DNA of 64,000 nt from UMGS172 sp964424555 (GCA_964424555.1 CAYRIX010000002.1:47272-111271), one strand, 5' to 3'. Numbered from the stretch's first letter, positions 28,193 through 36,231 are shown. A program made the numbers and translations. Notes: generated by a model from the letters alone, not told the origin.

Positions 28193-28445
28193 AGTTATCG
28201 TTATTGTTGAAAAAGAAAAATATGCGAAATATGGAGTACACCAAGGTATGCATGGGTGGATATGTGACGAAAGAAAAATTAACGGAACGTGGCTTGTCAA
28301 TTTTCCGCAATGCGGAGAAAAACCGGATATTGAAACCATCTCCGTTAAAGAGGAAGATTTAGAGGTCATCCCCATAATGTATGCAATTATCAACGAACAA
28401 ATCAAGTCACAGTTTGATAAAAATGCGAATGATGAAAAAAGATGA
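28176..28445 (+). CDS. Small protein, candidate immunity partner
   Basis: An 89-residue acidic-basic mixed protein (MKYLDKVIVIVEKEKYAKYG then VHQGMHGWICDERKINGTWLV). It overlaps the preceding gene by 17 bases. The sequence suggests a small SH3-like beta-barrel: VxxGMxGWI then WLVNFP. Small acidic beta-barrels overlapping a toxin-like gene are typical of immunity proteins; that role is inference. No signal peptide. Confidence 0.5.
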   Translation: MKYLDKVIVIVEKEKYAKYGVHQGMHGWICDERKINGTWLVNFPQCGEKPDIETISVKEEDLEVIPIMYAIINEQIKSQFDKNANDEKR

Positions 28446-28548
28446 AGTATTTATAGACAAATGCGATATGGAGTGCCAACTTCATATAGACACTTGGAAA
28501 AATATTGAAACTTACGCACGTTTTAAAAATCTCAACAACAACGCTTAA
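28423..28548 (+). CDS. Possible 41-residue small protein
   Basis: An in-frame run of ATGs at 28423, 28429 and 28432 opens a frame to TAA at 28546-28548, overlapping the end of the previous gene. The peptide contains KKDEVFIDKCDMECQLHID and shares the AT-rich codon use of the two genes before it. Too short for family assignment; could be the third gene of the same unit or chance. Confidence 0.3.
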   Translation: MRMMKKDEVFIDKCDMECQLHIDTWKNIETYARFKNLNNNA

Positions 28549-28575
28549 TGAATATTAGCGTCCCATGATTATTAC

Positions 28576-28620
28576 GCGGGTTTGAACGATATCAAATGAT
28601 ATTATTCAAGCCTGCTTTTT
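28576..28620 (+). terminator. Terminator of the AT-rich three-gene insert
   Basis: GCGGGTTTGAAC/ATTCAAGCCTGC stem with inner GATATC-like palindrome, then TTTTT. Confidence 0.75.
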
Positions 28621-28712
28621 ACACAACAACATCATTTCGGTTTACATAACGCTCTCAAACCTCAAAATATACGATTTTTGTGTCGAAATTTGGGCATATA
28701 TTGATATAATGT

Positions 28713-28741
28713 TTGACAAAACACAACTGTGTGTGTATAAT
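28713..28741 (+). promoter_or_regulatory. Consensus sigma-A promoter of murA
   Basis: Perfect TTGACA (28713-28718), 17 bases, perfect TATAAT (28736-28741). The remaining gap to murA (about 145 bases) holds a leader containing AAGTCGGCCGCTTTTTG; no conserved element recognised. Confidence 0.9.
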
Positions 28742-28886
28742 GTTAGATAGAGTTATTGTAAATTGAAGTAAGTGTGCGGTCATTTAAGTCGGCCGCTTTT
28801 TGCCGTTTATATTTTCCCATGTCTTTTGCAATTAAAAACGGCAATACTATTTTGGGTTTTAAAAGAAATTTGAGGGAGTGCATCCT

Positions 28887-30173
28887 GTGGAAAAGATTAT
28901 TGTGAACGGAGGAAATGCCCTAAGCGGTGAGGTTATGATCAGCGGTGCTAAAAATGCCGCCGTTGCAATCATCCCCGCCGTGCTTCTGTGCGACGGTGTC
29001 TGCCGTATTGAAAACGTACCGTCCATTTCCGATGTTAATGTTATAATCCGCATCCTTTATGAGCTGGGCGCCAGCGTAAAGGTTATAAATAATACCACTG
29101 TTGAAATAGATCCTACTCATATACATTCTCACGTTTTGTCGGCTTCAATGGCCTCCAAAATGCGTGCAAGCAGTTACTTTATCGGCGCAATGCTTGGCCG
29201 TTTTAAAAAGGCCCGTGTCGCACCTCCGGGTGGCTGTGACTTCGGTGTCCGTCCTATCGACCAGCACATCAAGGGCTTTGAGGCTTTGGGCGCCACCGTC
29301 ACTATCGACGGCGGTATGGTCAATGCCCATGCCGATGAGCTGACAGGCAGCTCCATTTACCTTGACAAGGTCTCGGTCGGTGCAACGGTCAACATCATGC
29401 TGGCCGCTGTCAAAGCCAGAGGCTTGACCATTATTGAAAATGCCGCAAGAGAGCCGCATATTGTTGACCTTGCCAACTTTTTGAACTCGATGGGCGCTAA
29501 CATTATGGGCGCAGGTACCGATGTTATCAAGATTCGTGGCGTATCGGAGCTTCACGGAACGACCTACAGCATAATACCCGACCAGATCGAGGCCGGTACT
29601 TATATGATAGCCGCCGCAATCACAGGCGGTGACCTCACCATAACCAATGTCATACCCAAGCACTTAGAGTCGATCAGCGCAAAATTGATCGAAGCAGGTG
29701 CCGTTGTTCAGGAATATGACGAGGCTGTGCGTGTTATCATGAGAAAACGTCCTAAGTGTTGCAATGTCCTAACCATGCCTCACCCCGGCTTCCCCACCGA
29801 TATGCAACCTCAGATGACCACTCTGTTGGCCCTTTGCGAGGGTGTCAGCGTTATGACCGAGGGCGTTTGGGATAACCGCTTCAAATATGTCGACCAATTA
29901 ACCATGATGGGCGCCAAGATAAAGGTCGACGGTAAGGTCGCCATTATTAACGGAGTTGAGAGCTTGGTGGCCGCTCCCGTTAAGGCTACAGACCTTCGAG
30001 CAGGTGCCGCTATGGTCTTGGCAGGACTTGCCGCTGAGGGCACGACCGAGATTGAGAATGTCGAGTTTATCGACCGAGGCTATGACAACATTGTTGAAAA
30101 GCTGTCTGCCGTCGGTGCGGATATCCGCCGTGTCACATATATTGACCCCAACATCGGACGTTCGGCTGTATAA
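28887..30173 (+). CDS. murA: UDP-N-acetylglucosamine 1-carboxyvinyltransferase
   Basis: First committed step of peptidoglycan synthesis: transfers enolpyruvate from PEP to UDP-GlcNAc. Seen: LSGEVMISGAKNAAVAIIPA, RASSYFIGAMLGRF, and PPGGCDFGVRPIDQHIKGF with the fosfomycin-target cysteine. FPTDMQPQMTT and the C-terminal DLRAGAAMVLAGLAA follow. The GTG at 28887 is 9 bases after GAGGGA; a GTG at 28878 abuts that site and is less likely. 428 residues. Confidence 0.96.
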   Translation: MEKIIVNGGNALSGEVMISGAKNAAVAIIPAVLLCDGVCRIENVPSISDVNVIIRILYELGASVKVINNTTVEIDPTHIHSHVLSASMASKMRASSYFIGAMLGRFKKARVAPPGGCDFGVRPIDQHIKGFEALGATVTIDGGMVNAHADELTGSSIYLDKVSVGATVNIMLAAVKARGLTIIENAAREPHIVDLANFLNSMGANIMGAGTDVIKIRGVSELHGTTYSIIPDQIEAGTYMIAAAITGGDLTITNVIPKHLESISAKLIEAGAVVQEYDEAVRVIMRKRPKCCNVLTMPHPGFPTDMQPQMTTLLALCEGVSVMTEGVWDNRFKYVDQLTMMGAKIKVDGKVAIINGVESLVAAPVKATDLRAGAAMVLAGLAAEGTTEIENVEFIDRGYDNIVEKLSAVGADIRRVTYIDPNIGRSAV

Positions 30174-30197
30174 ATTTCAGACACAAGAGCACAACGT

Positions 30198-30224
30198 AGT
30201 AGGGGCGAACGCAGTTCGCCCCTT
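30198..30224. repeat. Short palindrome of the CCCTACA family (copy 2)
   Basis: GTAGGGGCGAAC, GCA, GTTCGCCCC: same inverted repeat as at 3893-3920 with one loop base changed, in the opposite tag orientation. Confidence 0.7.
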
Positions 30225-30253
30225 ATATTATTTTTAACGAAAGGAGCCTCTTT

Positions 30254-31036
30254 ATGTCACGTCTGTTCCCATTAGCCAGCTCAAGCTCGGGCAACTGTAC
30301 ATATATCGGTTGCGGTAAAGACGGCATTTTGGTCGATGCAGGTATAAGCTGTAAGGGAATCCATGATGCTCTGTCGTTAGGTGCTGTCGACCCAAAAGCT
30401 TTGGGCGGTATCTTCATCACCCATGAGCACACCGATCACATTCAGGGGCTGCGTGTTTTTGTTAAAAGGTTTCAAGTTCCCGTTTTTGCGAGTGCCCTGA
30501 CCGCCAATGCACTCATCACTGAGCTCCCTGAGCTCGAGGATCATATACATATAATAGAAGCTGATATTTCGGTCGGTGATATGTGCATCCGCCGTTTCGC
30601 CACAAGTCATGACTGCGCAGGCTCGAGCGGATATGTAGTATATCTTCCTGACGGTAAAAAGTGCGCCGTGTGTACTGACTTAGGCTTTGTTTCGGAGGAG
30701 GTACACAAGGCATTGACTGGTTGCTCGGCAATTTTGTTTGAGTCGAACCACGACGTTGCAATGCTACAAAAGGGGCCCTACCCACCACACCTTAAAACAA
30801 GAATTCTGAGTGACAAGGGTCACCTCTCAAATGTAGCATGTGCCACGGAACTGCAACGGTTGGTTGAATCAGGCACCACAAGAATCGTCTTGGGACACCT
30901 GAGCCGTGAGAATAACCGCCCCGAGCTTGCCAGAGGCTCGGCAACCGCCGCTTTGATGGATTGTGGGTTGGTTGAGGATCAGGACTATACATTATATATA
31001 GCACCGCCAAAGAACGGAAAAGCAATCATTTTTTAA
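30254..31036 (+). CDS. walJ: WalJ/YycJ metallo-beta-lactamase-fold hydrolase
   Basis: MBL-fold phosphodiesterase-type protein of the WalJ (YycJ/VicX) family, linked in Firmicutes to the WalRK cell-wall regulon. Seen: SSSSGNCTYIG, DAGISCKGI, the metal motif FITHEHTDHIQG, FESNHDVAM and LGHLSRENN. 260 residues. Precedes rlmH, the neighbour it also has in many Firmicutes near walRK; the kinase genes are not in the window. Confidence 0.9.
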   Translation: MSRLFPLASSSSGNCTYIGCGKDGILVDAGISCKGIHDALSLGAVDPKALGGIFITHEHTDHIQGLRVFVKRFQVPVFASALTANALITELPELEDHIHIIEADISVGDMCIRRFATSHDCAGSSGYVVYLPDGKKCAVCTDLGFVSEEVHKALTGCSAILFESNHDVAMLQKGPYPPHLKTRILSDKGHLSNVACATELQRLVESGTTRIVLGHLSRENNRPELARGSATAALMDCGLVEDQDYTLYIAPPKNGKAIIF

Positions 31037-31086
31037 ATTATACATTTTAGGGATCGATCCCCTCGACGACCCACAGGAGTTTTAAA

Positions 31087-31569
31087 ATGTTAAAAATCAC
31101 ACTCATCACGGTTGGCCGACTCAAAGAGCAGTATCTTAGAGACGCCGTTAAGGAATATGAAAAACGGCTGTCGACCTTGTGCACGCTTAAAAATATCGAA
31201 CTCGAGGCGGCACGCTTGCCCGACTCCCCCAACGCTTCGCAGGTGTCATCCGCGTTAGAGGCCGAGGCTGACAAGATACTTGGCAACATCCCGTCGAGTG
31301 CTTACGTGATACCTATGTGCATTGAGGGCAAGCAGATGGACAGCGAGGAGCTGTCGCAGAAGCTCGGCAACTTAGGCGTTTCGGGTGTGAGCAACGTGGT
31401 GTTCATCATCGGCGGCTCTTATGGGTTGTCCGACCGGGTAAAACAAAAGGCCGACTACAAGCTGTCGATGTCAAAAATGACCTTCCCACACCAGTTGGCA
31501 AGGGTGATGCTGTTAGAACAGATCTACCGTGCCTTTAAAATTTCACAGGGCGGGACATATCATAAATAA
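31087..31569 (+). CDS. rlmH: 23S rRNA pseudouridine-1915 N3-methyltransferase
   Basis: SPOUT methyltransferase acting on assembled 70S ribosomes. Seen: MLKITLITVGRLKEQYLRDAVKEYEKRL start, YVIPMCIEGKQMDSEEL, VFIIGGSYGLSDRV (SAM knot) and MTFPHQLARVMLLEQIYRAFKI. 160 residues, full length, AGGAG 6 bases upstream. Confidence 0.96.
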   Translation: MLKITLITVGRLKEQYLRDAVKEYEKRLSTLCTLKNIELEAARLPDSPNASQVSSALEAEADKILGNIPSSAYVIPMCIEGKQMDSEELSQKLGNLGVSGVSNVVFIIGGSYGLSDRVKQKADYKLSMSKMTFPHQLARVMLLEQIYRAFKISQGGTYHK

Positions 31570-31582
31570 AATAAAAAAATAC

Positions 31583-31611
31583 TTGACCTTTGTGGTGGGT
31601 TGTGCTATAAT
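31583..31611 (+). promoter_or_regulatory. Sigma-A promoter of rpmG-secE-nusG-rplKA
   Basis: TTGACC (31583-31588), 17 bases, TATAAT (31606-31611), beginning inside the 14 bases after rlmH. Confidence 0.88.
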
Positions 31612-31808
31612 ATCAATACCTCTGCGAGGGTCTTTTTTTAATTTAAGATCCTTTTCGGATAACGGCCATACTGCACGTTGTTTGCGCTTTCAAAAGCACT
31701 ACAATATATGGTGTTTTTGCTGCGTGCGACGCTGTCCGATTCGAGGGAGGCTCGAGTTCTCTGAAACAATGGGAACAAAAATATTTCCGTAAAACGGGAG
31801 GTGCCGTC
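31612..31808 (+). promoter_or_regulatory. Long structured leader of the rpmG operon
   Basis: About 190 untranslated bases separate the promoter from rpmG. Visible pairings: CCTC/GAGG followed by TTTTTTT (31619-31638), GATCC/GGATAA, and AAAAGCAC/GTGTTTTT. It matches no leader I recognise, and no open frame of note lies within. Role is inferred to be post-initiation control. Confidence 0.4.
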
Positions 31809-31958
31809 ATGAGAGTTAAAATCACATTGGCTTGTTCTGAGTGCAAACAGCGCAACTACAACACCATGAAGAACAAGAAAAACGACCCGGATCGCCTTGA
31901 GATGAACAAGTATTGCAGATTCTGCAAGAAGCACACCGTTCACAAAGAGACGAAGTAA
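31809..31958 (+). CDS. rpmG: 50S ribosomal protein L33
   Basis: 49-residue ribosomal protein with two CxxC pairs (CSEC and CRFC), the zinc-binding C+ form of L33. MRVKITLACSECKQRNYNT then KYCRFCKKHTVHKETK is typical. GGGAGG precedes the ATG. Leads the classical rpmG-secE-nusG order; no tRNA-Trp gene lies between rpmG and secE. Confidence 0.96.
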   Translation: MRVKITLACSECKQRNYNTMKNKKNDPDRLEMNKYCRFCKKHTVHKETK

Positions 31959-31968
31959 GGAGGTACAC

Positions 31969-32676
31969 ATGAAATTAGTTAAAAACATTTCCGGTGTACT
32001 CGCAATCCTCTTCTCTTTGGCAGCTTTAGTGCTGTTCTTCATGCCCTTCGGTGAGATCAATTTCAACGGTGACGTTATTGTAAGATCGGGAACCGAATTT
32101 GCTTTCGGCTCTGATTACGAAAACGGTGCTGAGGGCGCTCAGTCCTCGCAGTTGCTTTTCTGCCTGATCCTGACAGCCTTTACGGTCCTGTTCACAATAC
32201 TGTCATTCGCTTGGAAAAAAGCAAAGAACGTCAGATGGGCAGCCATCGGCTTCTCAGCCGTTGATGCCGTTTACATGCTGGTCGTTGCCTGCCGCCACTC
32301 CAACTATTTTCTGGATGTCCGCGGTCTCATTCCCTCCAACCTGTGGAATGACAACACGACTGCTTACGTAAACTCTGCTCCTTTGATGATTTCCATTGCT
32401 TTGTTCCTCGCACTTATCGCATCTGTAGCATTGTTGCTCAGTGCAGACAAGCTGGCCGTAATGGCTTCGGAGAAACCTACACTCACCATTCCGAAGAAGA
32501 TAATCAAATATCTTCGTGATTATAAGGGTGAGGTCAAGAAGATCGTATGGCCCGGCCCCAGAGCTGTTGTTAAGAACACACTCATCGTTCTTGCAATATG
32601 CCTTATCGTGGGTCTCTTTATCTGGACTGTCGACTTCGGTCTCGGCAAATTGCTCGACCTTATTTACCAGAGTTAA
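31969..32676 (+). CDS. secE: SecE with an N-terminal multi-helix membrane extension
   Basis: The last 65-70 residues (from about IPKKIIKYLRDYKGEVKKIV, WPGPRAVVKNT, then one transmembrane helix) are a standard SecE, the clamp subunit of SecYEG. Ahead lie about 165 residues with four predicted membrane helices (about 6-26, 62-82, 88-108, 137-160), not part of ordinary SecE. Most bacterial SecE proteins are 60-130 residues; this is 235. The start at 31969 has AGGAGGT upstream and is the only good ribosome site. The internal ATG at 32461, which would give a 71-residue SecE, has none. Position between rpmG and nusG confirms the SecE call. Confidence 0.85.
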   Translation: MKLVKNISGVLAILFSLAALVLFFMPFGEINFNGDVIVRSGTEFAFGSDYENGAEGAQSSQLLFCLILTAFTVLFTILSFAWKKAKNVRWAAIGFSAVDAVYMLVVACRHSNYFLDVRGLIPSNLWNDNTTAYVNSAPLMISIALFLALIASVALLLSADKLAVMASEKPTLTIPKKIIKYLRDYKGEVKKIVWPGPRAVVKNTLIVLAICLIVGLFIWTVDFGLGKLLDLIYQS

Positions 32677-32700
32677 GCGCAACTCATTGGAGGTTAAGCT

Positions 32701-33234
32701 ATGGCAGATTTAGGAGAAGCTAAGTGGTATGTAGTACACACATACTCAGGCTATGAAAACAAGGTCATGACCGACCTTGAAAAAATGGTCGAAAACCGCG
32801 GAATGCAGGATCTTATTCAGGATATCAAGATCCCTACCGAAATTGTTACCGAGATCGGTGCAGACGGTAAGGAAAAACAGGTCGAGAGAAAGATCTTCCC
32901 CGGTTACGTAATGATCAAAATGATCGTTACCGATGACTCGTGGTACGTCGTGCGTAATACACGTGGTTGCACGGGCTTCGTTGGTCCGGCATCCAAGCCG
33001 GTTCCGCTTACCGATAAAGAGGTTGAGTCCTTGGGCGTTGAAAAGCGCAGCGTCGAGGTTAAATACTCGGTCGGAGACTCCGTTAATATCATTGACGGTC
33101 CTCTGGAAGGCTTTACCGGTATAGTTGACGAGATCGACGTTGATAGCAACAGCGTTCGCGTCACCATTTCAATGTTCGGCAGAGAAACACCTGTCGAGCT
33201 TGAACTCAATCAGATTGAGCTGATTGATGACTAA
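32701..33234 (+). CDS. nusG: Transcription termination/antitermination factor NusG
   Basis: Binds RNA polymerase to set processivity and pausing, and links to the ribosome. NGN domain begins KWYVVHTYSGYENKV; C-terminal KOW domain carries VGDSVNIIDGPLEGFTGIV. 177 residues. GGAGG upstream. Fourth gene of the rpmG operon in conserved order. Confidence 0.97.
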   Translation: MADLGEAKWYVVHTYSGYENKVMTDLEKMVENRGMQDLIQDIKIPTEIVTEIGADGKEKQVERKIFPGYVMIKMIVTDDSWYVVRNTRGCTGFVGPASKPVPLTDKEVESLGVEKRSVEVKYSVGDSVNIIDGPLEGFTGIVDEIDVDSNSVRVTISMFGRETPVELELNQIELIDD

Positions 33235-33371
33235 TTGAAAAAACAGCGGCAATATGTCGCTTTCACCGACGCAATATGCGTCACCCGTGGGAGGAACGCC
33301 AAATTCTTATTTTATGGGCGCTCCGTGTGCGTTTAAAAACGCCGCCACCACTATTTTTGGAGGTGCAACTA
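33235..33371 (+). promoter_or_regulatory. nusG-rplK intercistronic leader
   Basis: A 137-base gap holding GACGCAATATGCGTC (hairpin), then CGTGGGAGGAACGCC and TATGGGCGCTCCGTG, which can pair, and the GGAGG site of rplK. A related block (TGTGGGAGGAAATATCC) lies before rplA. By analogy with L1 autoregulation of L11-L1 operons it may bind L1; inference only. Confidence 0.4.
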
Positions 33372-33797
33372 ATGGCACAGAAAATTACTGGCTATATCAA
33401 ACTTCAGATCCCTGCCGGAAAAGCAACTCCGGCTCCCCCTGTTGGTCCGGCTCTCGGTCAGCACGGTGTAAACATCATGGCATTCACCAAGGAATTCAAC
33501 GAGCGTACCAAGAATGACGCAGGTCTTATCATCCCTGTTGTTATCACCGTTTACGCCGACCGTTCCTTTACTTTCATCACCAAGACTCCTCCTGCAGCCG
33601 TTCTTATTAAGAAGGCTTGCGGAATTGACAAGGCTTCCGGTGTTCCTAACAAGCAGAAGGTTGCTAAGATCACTTCGGAGCAGGTAAGAAAGATCGCCGA
33701 ACAGAAAATGCCCGACCTCAACGCAGCTTCCATCGAAGCAGCCATGTCTATGGTTGCAGGTACTGCACGTTCAATGGGCATCACTGTCGAAGACTGA
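33372..33797 (+). CDS. rplK: 50S ribosomal protein L11
   Basis: Part of the GTPase-associated stalk base, binding 23S rRNA. MAQKITGYIKLQIPAGKATP then PPVGPALGQHGVNIM, and the C-terminal RNA-binding domain ending SMGITVED, are typical. 141 residues from the ATG at 33372 with GGAGGTG six bases upstream; upstream in-frame codons are rejected. Confidence 0.97.
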   Translation: MAQKITGYIKLQIPAGKATPAPPVGPALGQHGVNIMAFTKEFNERTKNDAGLIIPVVITVYADRSFTFITKTPPAAVLIKKACGIDKASGVPNKQKVAKITSEQVRKIAEQKMPDLNAASIEAAMSMVAGTARSMGITVED

Positions 33798-33853
33798 TGC
33801 TCCCTTGTGGGAGGAAATATCCGATTTAACCACTATTTTGGGAGGAAATTATA

Positions 33854-34549
33854 ATGAAACACGGAAAGAAATATGTTGCAAGCGCTGGGCTTGTTGATAC
33901 TACCAAGCAGTATGACATTGCCGAGGCAATGGACCTTACTGTAAAAACCAAAACCGCTAAATTTGACGAGACCGTTGAGGCTCACGTCCGTCTGGGCGTT
34001 GACTCGCGTCACGCTGACCAGCAGGTTCGTGGCGCTGTCGTTCTCCCCAACGGAACCGGTAAGAACGTTCGCGTTCTCGTATTCTGCAAGGAAGACAAGG
34101 CTGAAGCTGCAAAGGCAGCAGGCGCAGATTATGTCGGAGCTGAGGACATGGTCGCAAAGATTCAGGGCGAAAACTGGATGGAATTCGACGTTGTAGTCGC
34201 TTCCCCTGACATGATGGGTCTTGTCGGTCGTTTGGGTAAGGTCCTCGGTCCCCGTGGTCTTATGCCGAACCCCAAGGCAGGTACCGTTACCCCTGACGTA
34301 GCTAAGGCTGTTGCCGAGGCTAAGGCAGGTAAGATCGAGTACCGTCTTGACAAACAGAACATTATCCACTGCCCCATCGGCAAGGTCTCCTTTGGCCCCG
34401 AAAAGCTTCAGGAGAACTTCGAGACTCTGCTCGGTGCTATTGCTAAGGCAAAGCCTGCAGCAGCTAAGGGTCAGTATATTAAGTCCTGCGTAGTTGCTAC
34501 TACCATGGGCCCCGGAATTAAGGTCAACGCTTCTAAGTACGGCGCTTAA
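33854..34549 (+). CDS. rplA: 50S ribosomal protein L1
   Basis: L1-stalk protein and, in many bacteria, repressor of its own mRNA. Seen: MKHGKKYVASAGLVDTTKQY, GRLGKVLGPRGLMPNPKAGTV with the invariant GPRGLMPNPK loop, and C-terminal TMGPGIKVN. 231 residues. A 56-base gap with GTGGGAGGAAATATCC precedes it. Confidence 0.97.
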   Translation: MKHGKKYVASAGLVDTTKQYDIAEAMDLTVKTKTAKFDETVEAHVRLGVDSRHADQQVRGAVVLPNGTGKNVRVLVFCKEDKAEAAKAAGADYVGAEDMVAKIQGENWMEFDVVVASPDMMGLVGRLGKVLGPRGLMPNPKAGTVTPDVAKAVAEAKAGKIEYRLDKQNIIHCPIGKVSFGPEKLQENFETLLGAIAKAKPAAAKGQYIKSCVVATTMGPGIKVNASKYGA

Positions 34550-34561
34550 TTTTAAGAATTT

Positions 34562-34595
34562 ACGGACAGTGCCGACGGCACTGTCCGTTATTTTT
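34562..34595 (+). terminator. Terminator after rplA
   Basis: ACGGACAGTGCC/GGCACTGTCCGT with GAC loop, then TTATTTTT. It ends the rplKA transcript before the MATE gene. Confidence 0.9.
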
Positions 34596-34640
34596 CGTTT
34601 GTTACGGCTTTTTCTTTTTTGCTAAAAAGGTGGGATGATT

Positions 34641-36032
34641 GTGTCGCAGAAAACTGCAAATAAAGACCTGCTTCAAGGCTCACTCGTAAAAAACATGCTG
34701 CTGTTCACCATACCCGTTATACTTTCGGGTATTTTGCAGCTTGTGTTTAACGCAGCCGACCTTATCGTCGTTGGTAAGTTTGACACCATTAACGGATCGT
34801 TGGCGCAGGCGGCCATCGGTTCAACAGGCTCGCTCATCAACCTCATCATCGGTGTTTTCATCGGCGTTTCGGTCGGTGTCAACGTTGTTATTGCACGTAT
34901 AATCGGCTCCAAAAACAACGAGCACCTTCGTTCGGCAATTCAGACCGCTATGCTGTTAGGCTTTATTGCAGGTGCTATAATTGCGGTGCTCGGCTTCATT
35001 TTTGCTAAGCCCCTGCTCCGTCTTATCGGAACGGAGGCTAACGTGCTCCCGTTTGCCGAGGATTACCTACAGATATATTTTATAGGCGCACCGTTTTCAA
35101 TGATATATAACTTCGGCTCAGCCATAATGCGAGCTTACGGTGACACCAAAAGGCCTATGATCTACCTGGCTGTTGGTGGCGTGGCCAACGTTATCCTTAA
35201 TCTCGTTACAGTCATCGGATTTGACATGAGTGTCAAGGGTGTTGCTATTGCAACATCGGCCTCTCACTTCATTGCCTGTGCCTTGACAGTTTTAACACTT
35301 ATCCGCACAAATGAGCCTATAAAGCTTTATTTGAAAGGACTTAAACTAAATACTACTTGGGTCAAGCAAATAATTGCTCTCGGCGTACCTGCAGGTATTC
35401 AAGGCTCTCTATTTTCAATTTCTAACGTTGTTATCCAATCGGCTATCAATTCTTTCAACGATCCGCACATTATTGCGGGAAACGGTAATGCCGCCAACGT
35501 GGAAGGTTTTTTGTACCTCGCAATGCACGCGTTTTATCAGACCATAATCACCTTTACGGGTCAGTGCTGCGGTGCAAGGCGGTATGATATGCTCAAAAAG
35601 ATATACTACACCGCGTTTTTGCTGGTCGGTATAACCGGTTTAGTGTCAGGTCTGCTTGCCTTTGCCTTTGACCGTCAGTTGATGACACTCTATGCATCCA
35701 ACGAGGCCGACATTACCGCAGGAATGGTGCGTTTGGCCATCATTTGCCCGACCTATTTCCTTTGCGGATTTATGGATATAACCACAGGCTCGTTACGCGG
35801 AATGGGCAAATCCATTGTCCCGATGATCATTTCGCTGATCGGTGCCTGCGGTCTGCGTGTTGTATGGGTGTTCACCGCATTCAAGGTCTGGAACACTGCG
35901 GAGTGTCTTTACCTCTCCTACCCCATTTCATGGGCCATCACGTTTGTTGCGCTGTACATTTACAGTGCCCACGTTCGCAAAACTCTTACTTCGTCCGACC
36001 GTTTGAAGCAAGCGGCTCAAGAAAATTTGTAA
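34641..36032 (+). CDS. MATE family efflux transporter
   Basis: Multidrug/Na+ or H+ antiporter of the MATE family (DinF/NorM type) with about 12 transmembrane helices. Seen: LLFTIPVILSGILQLVFNAADLIVVGKF, a typical first helix with AD, and the repeated half beginning LGVPAGIQGSLFSISNVVIQ. GTG at 34641 sits 7 bases after AGGTGG and is preferred over the ATG at 34635, which abuts it. It interrupts the usual rplKAJL order, flanked by a terminator and by the rplJL promoter. Substrate unknown. Confidence 0.88.
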   Translation: MSQKTANKDLLQGSLVKNMLLFTIPVILSGILQLVFNAADLIVVGKFDTINGSLAQAAIGSTGSLINLIIGVFIGVSVGVNVVIARIIGSKNNEHLRSAIQTAMLLGFIAGAIIAVLGFIFAKPLLRLIGTEANVLPFAEDYLQIYFIGAPFSMIYNFGSAIMRAYGDTKRPMIYLAVGGVANVILNLVTVIGFDMSVKGVAIATSASHFIACALTVLTLIRTNEPIKLYLKGLKLNTTWVKQIIALGVPAGIQGSLFSISNVVIQSAINSFNDPHIIAGNGNAANVEGFLYLAMHAFYQTIITFTGQCCGARRYDMLKKIYYTAFLLVGITGLVSGLLAFAFDRQLMTLYASNEADITAGMVRLAIICPTYFLCGFMDITTGSLRGMGKSIVPMIISLIGACGLRVVWVFTAFKVWNTAECLYLSYPISWAITFVALYIYSAHVRKTLTSSDRLKQAAQENL

Positions 36033-36049
36033 ATTATAAAAAATAATGC

Positions 36050-36081
36050 TTGACAAACCGTATGGTTTGTGGTAGTATACT
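36050..36081 (+). promoter_or_regulatory. Promoter of rplJL
   Basis: TTGACA (36050-36055) with TAGTAT (36073-36078) at 17 bases; TATACT overlaps at 20 bases and is less likely. Confidence 0.75.
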
Positions 36082-36091
36082 GTTGTTAATT

Positions 36092-36222
36092 CCAAAGACA
36101 GTAGGTGCATTGCGTAAAGACCACGGTCTGCCTGCCGAGGATGAACACTTAAAACGTCTTTTTATTTATGACTTTTTTCGTGCCTGTCCGTCTTTGGAAC
36201 AGGCACTTTTCATTTTTCGGAG
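36092..36222 (+). promoter_or_regulatory. Ribosomal protein L10 leader with attenuator
   Basis: Matches the L10 leader architecture. CCAAAGAC (36092-36099) can pair with GTCTTTGG (36190-36197). GTAGGTG and CCTGCCGAGG form the L10(L12)4-binding kink-turn region. The competing terminator GTGCCTGT/ACAGGCAC plus TTTTCATTTTT lies at 36180-36217. Binding of excess L10-L12 would favour termination before rplJ (established for this leader class). Confidence 0.85.
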
Positions 36223-36231
36223 GTGAATATT

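Noticed and set aside
31619..31638. Short CCTC/GAGG hairpin plus T-run as an attenuator of the rpmG operon
   Set aside because: A four-pair stem is too weak to call a terminator; mentioned only as part of the leader.
32461..32676. Internal start that would give an ordinary 71-residue SecE
   Set aside because: No Shine-Dalgarno sequence precedes the ATG at 32461, while the start at 31969 has AGGAGGT. Kept as the main alternative to the fusion.
33254..33517. Overlapping 87-codon frame at the start of rplK
   Set aside because: Runs out of frame through rplK with no ribosome site.
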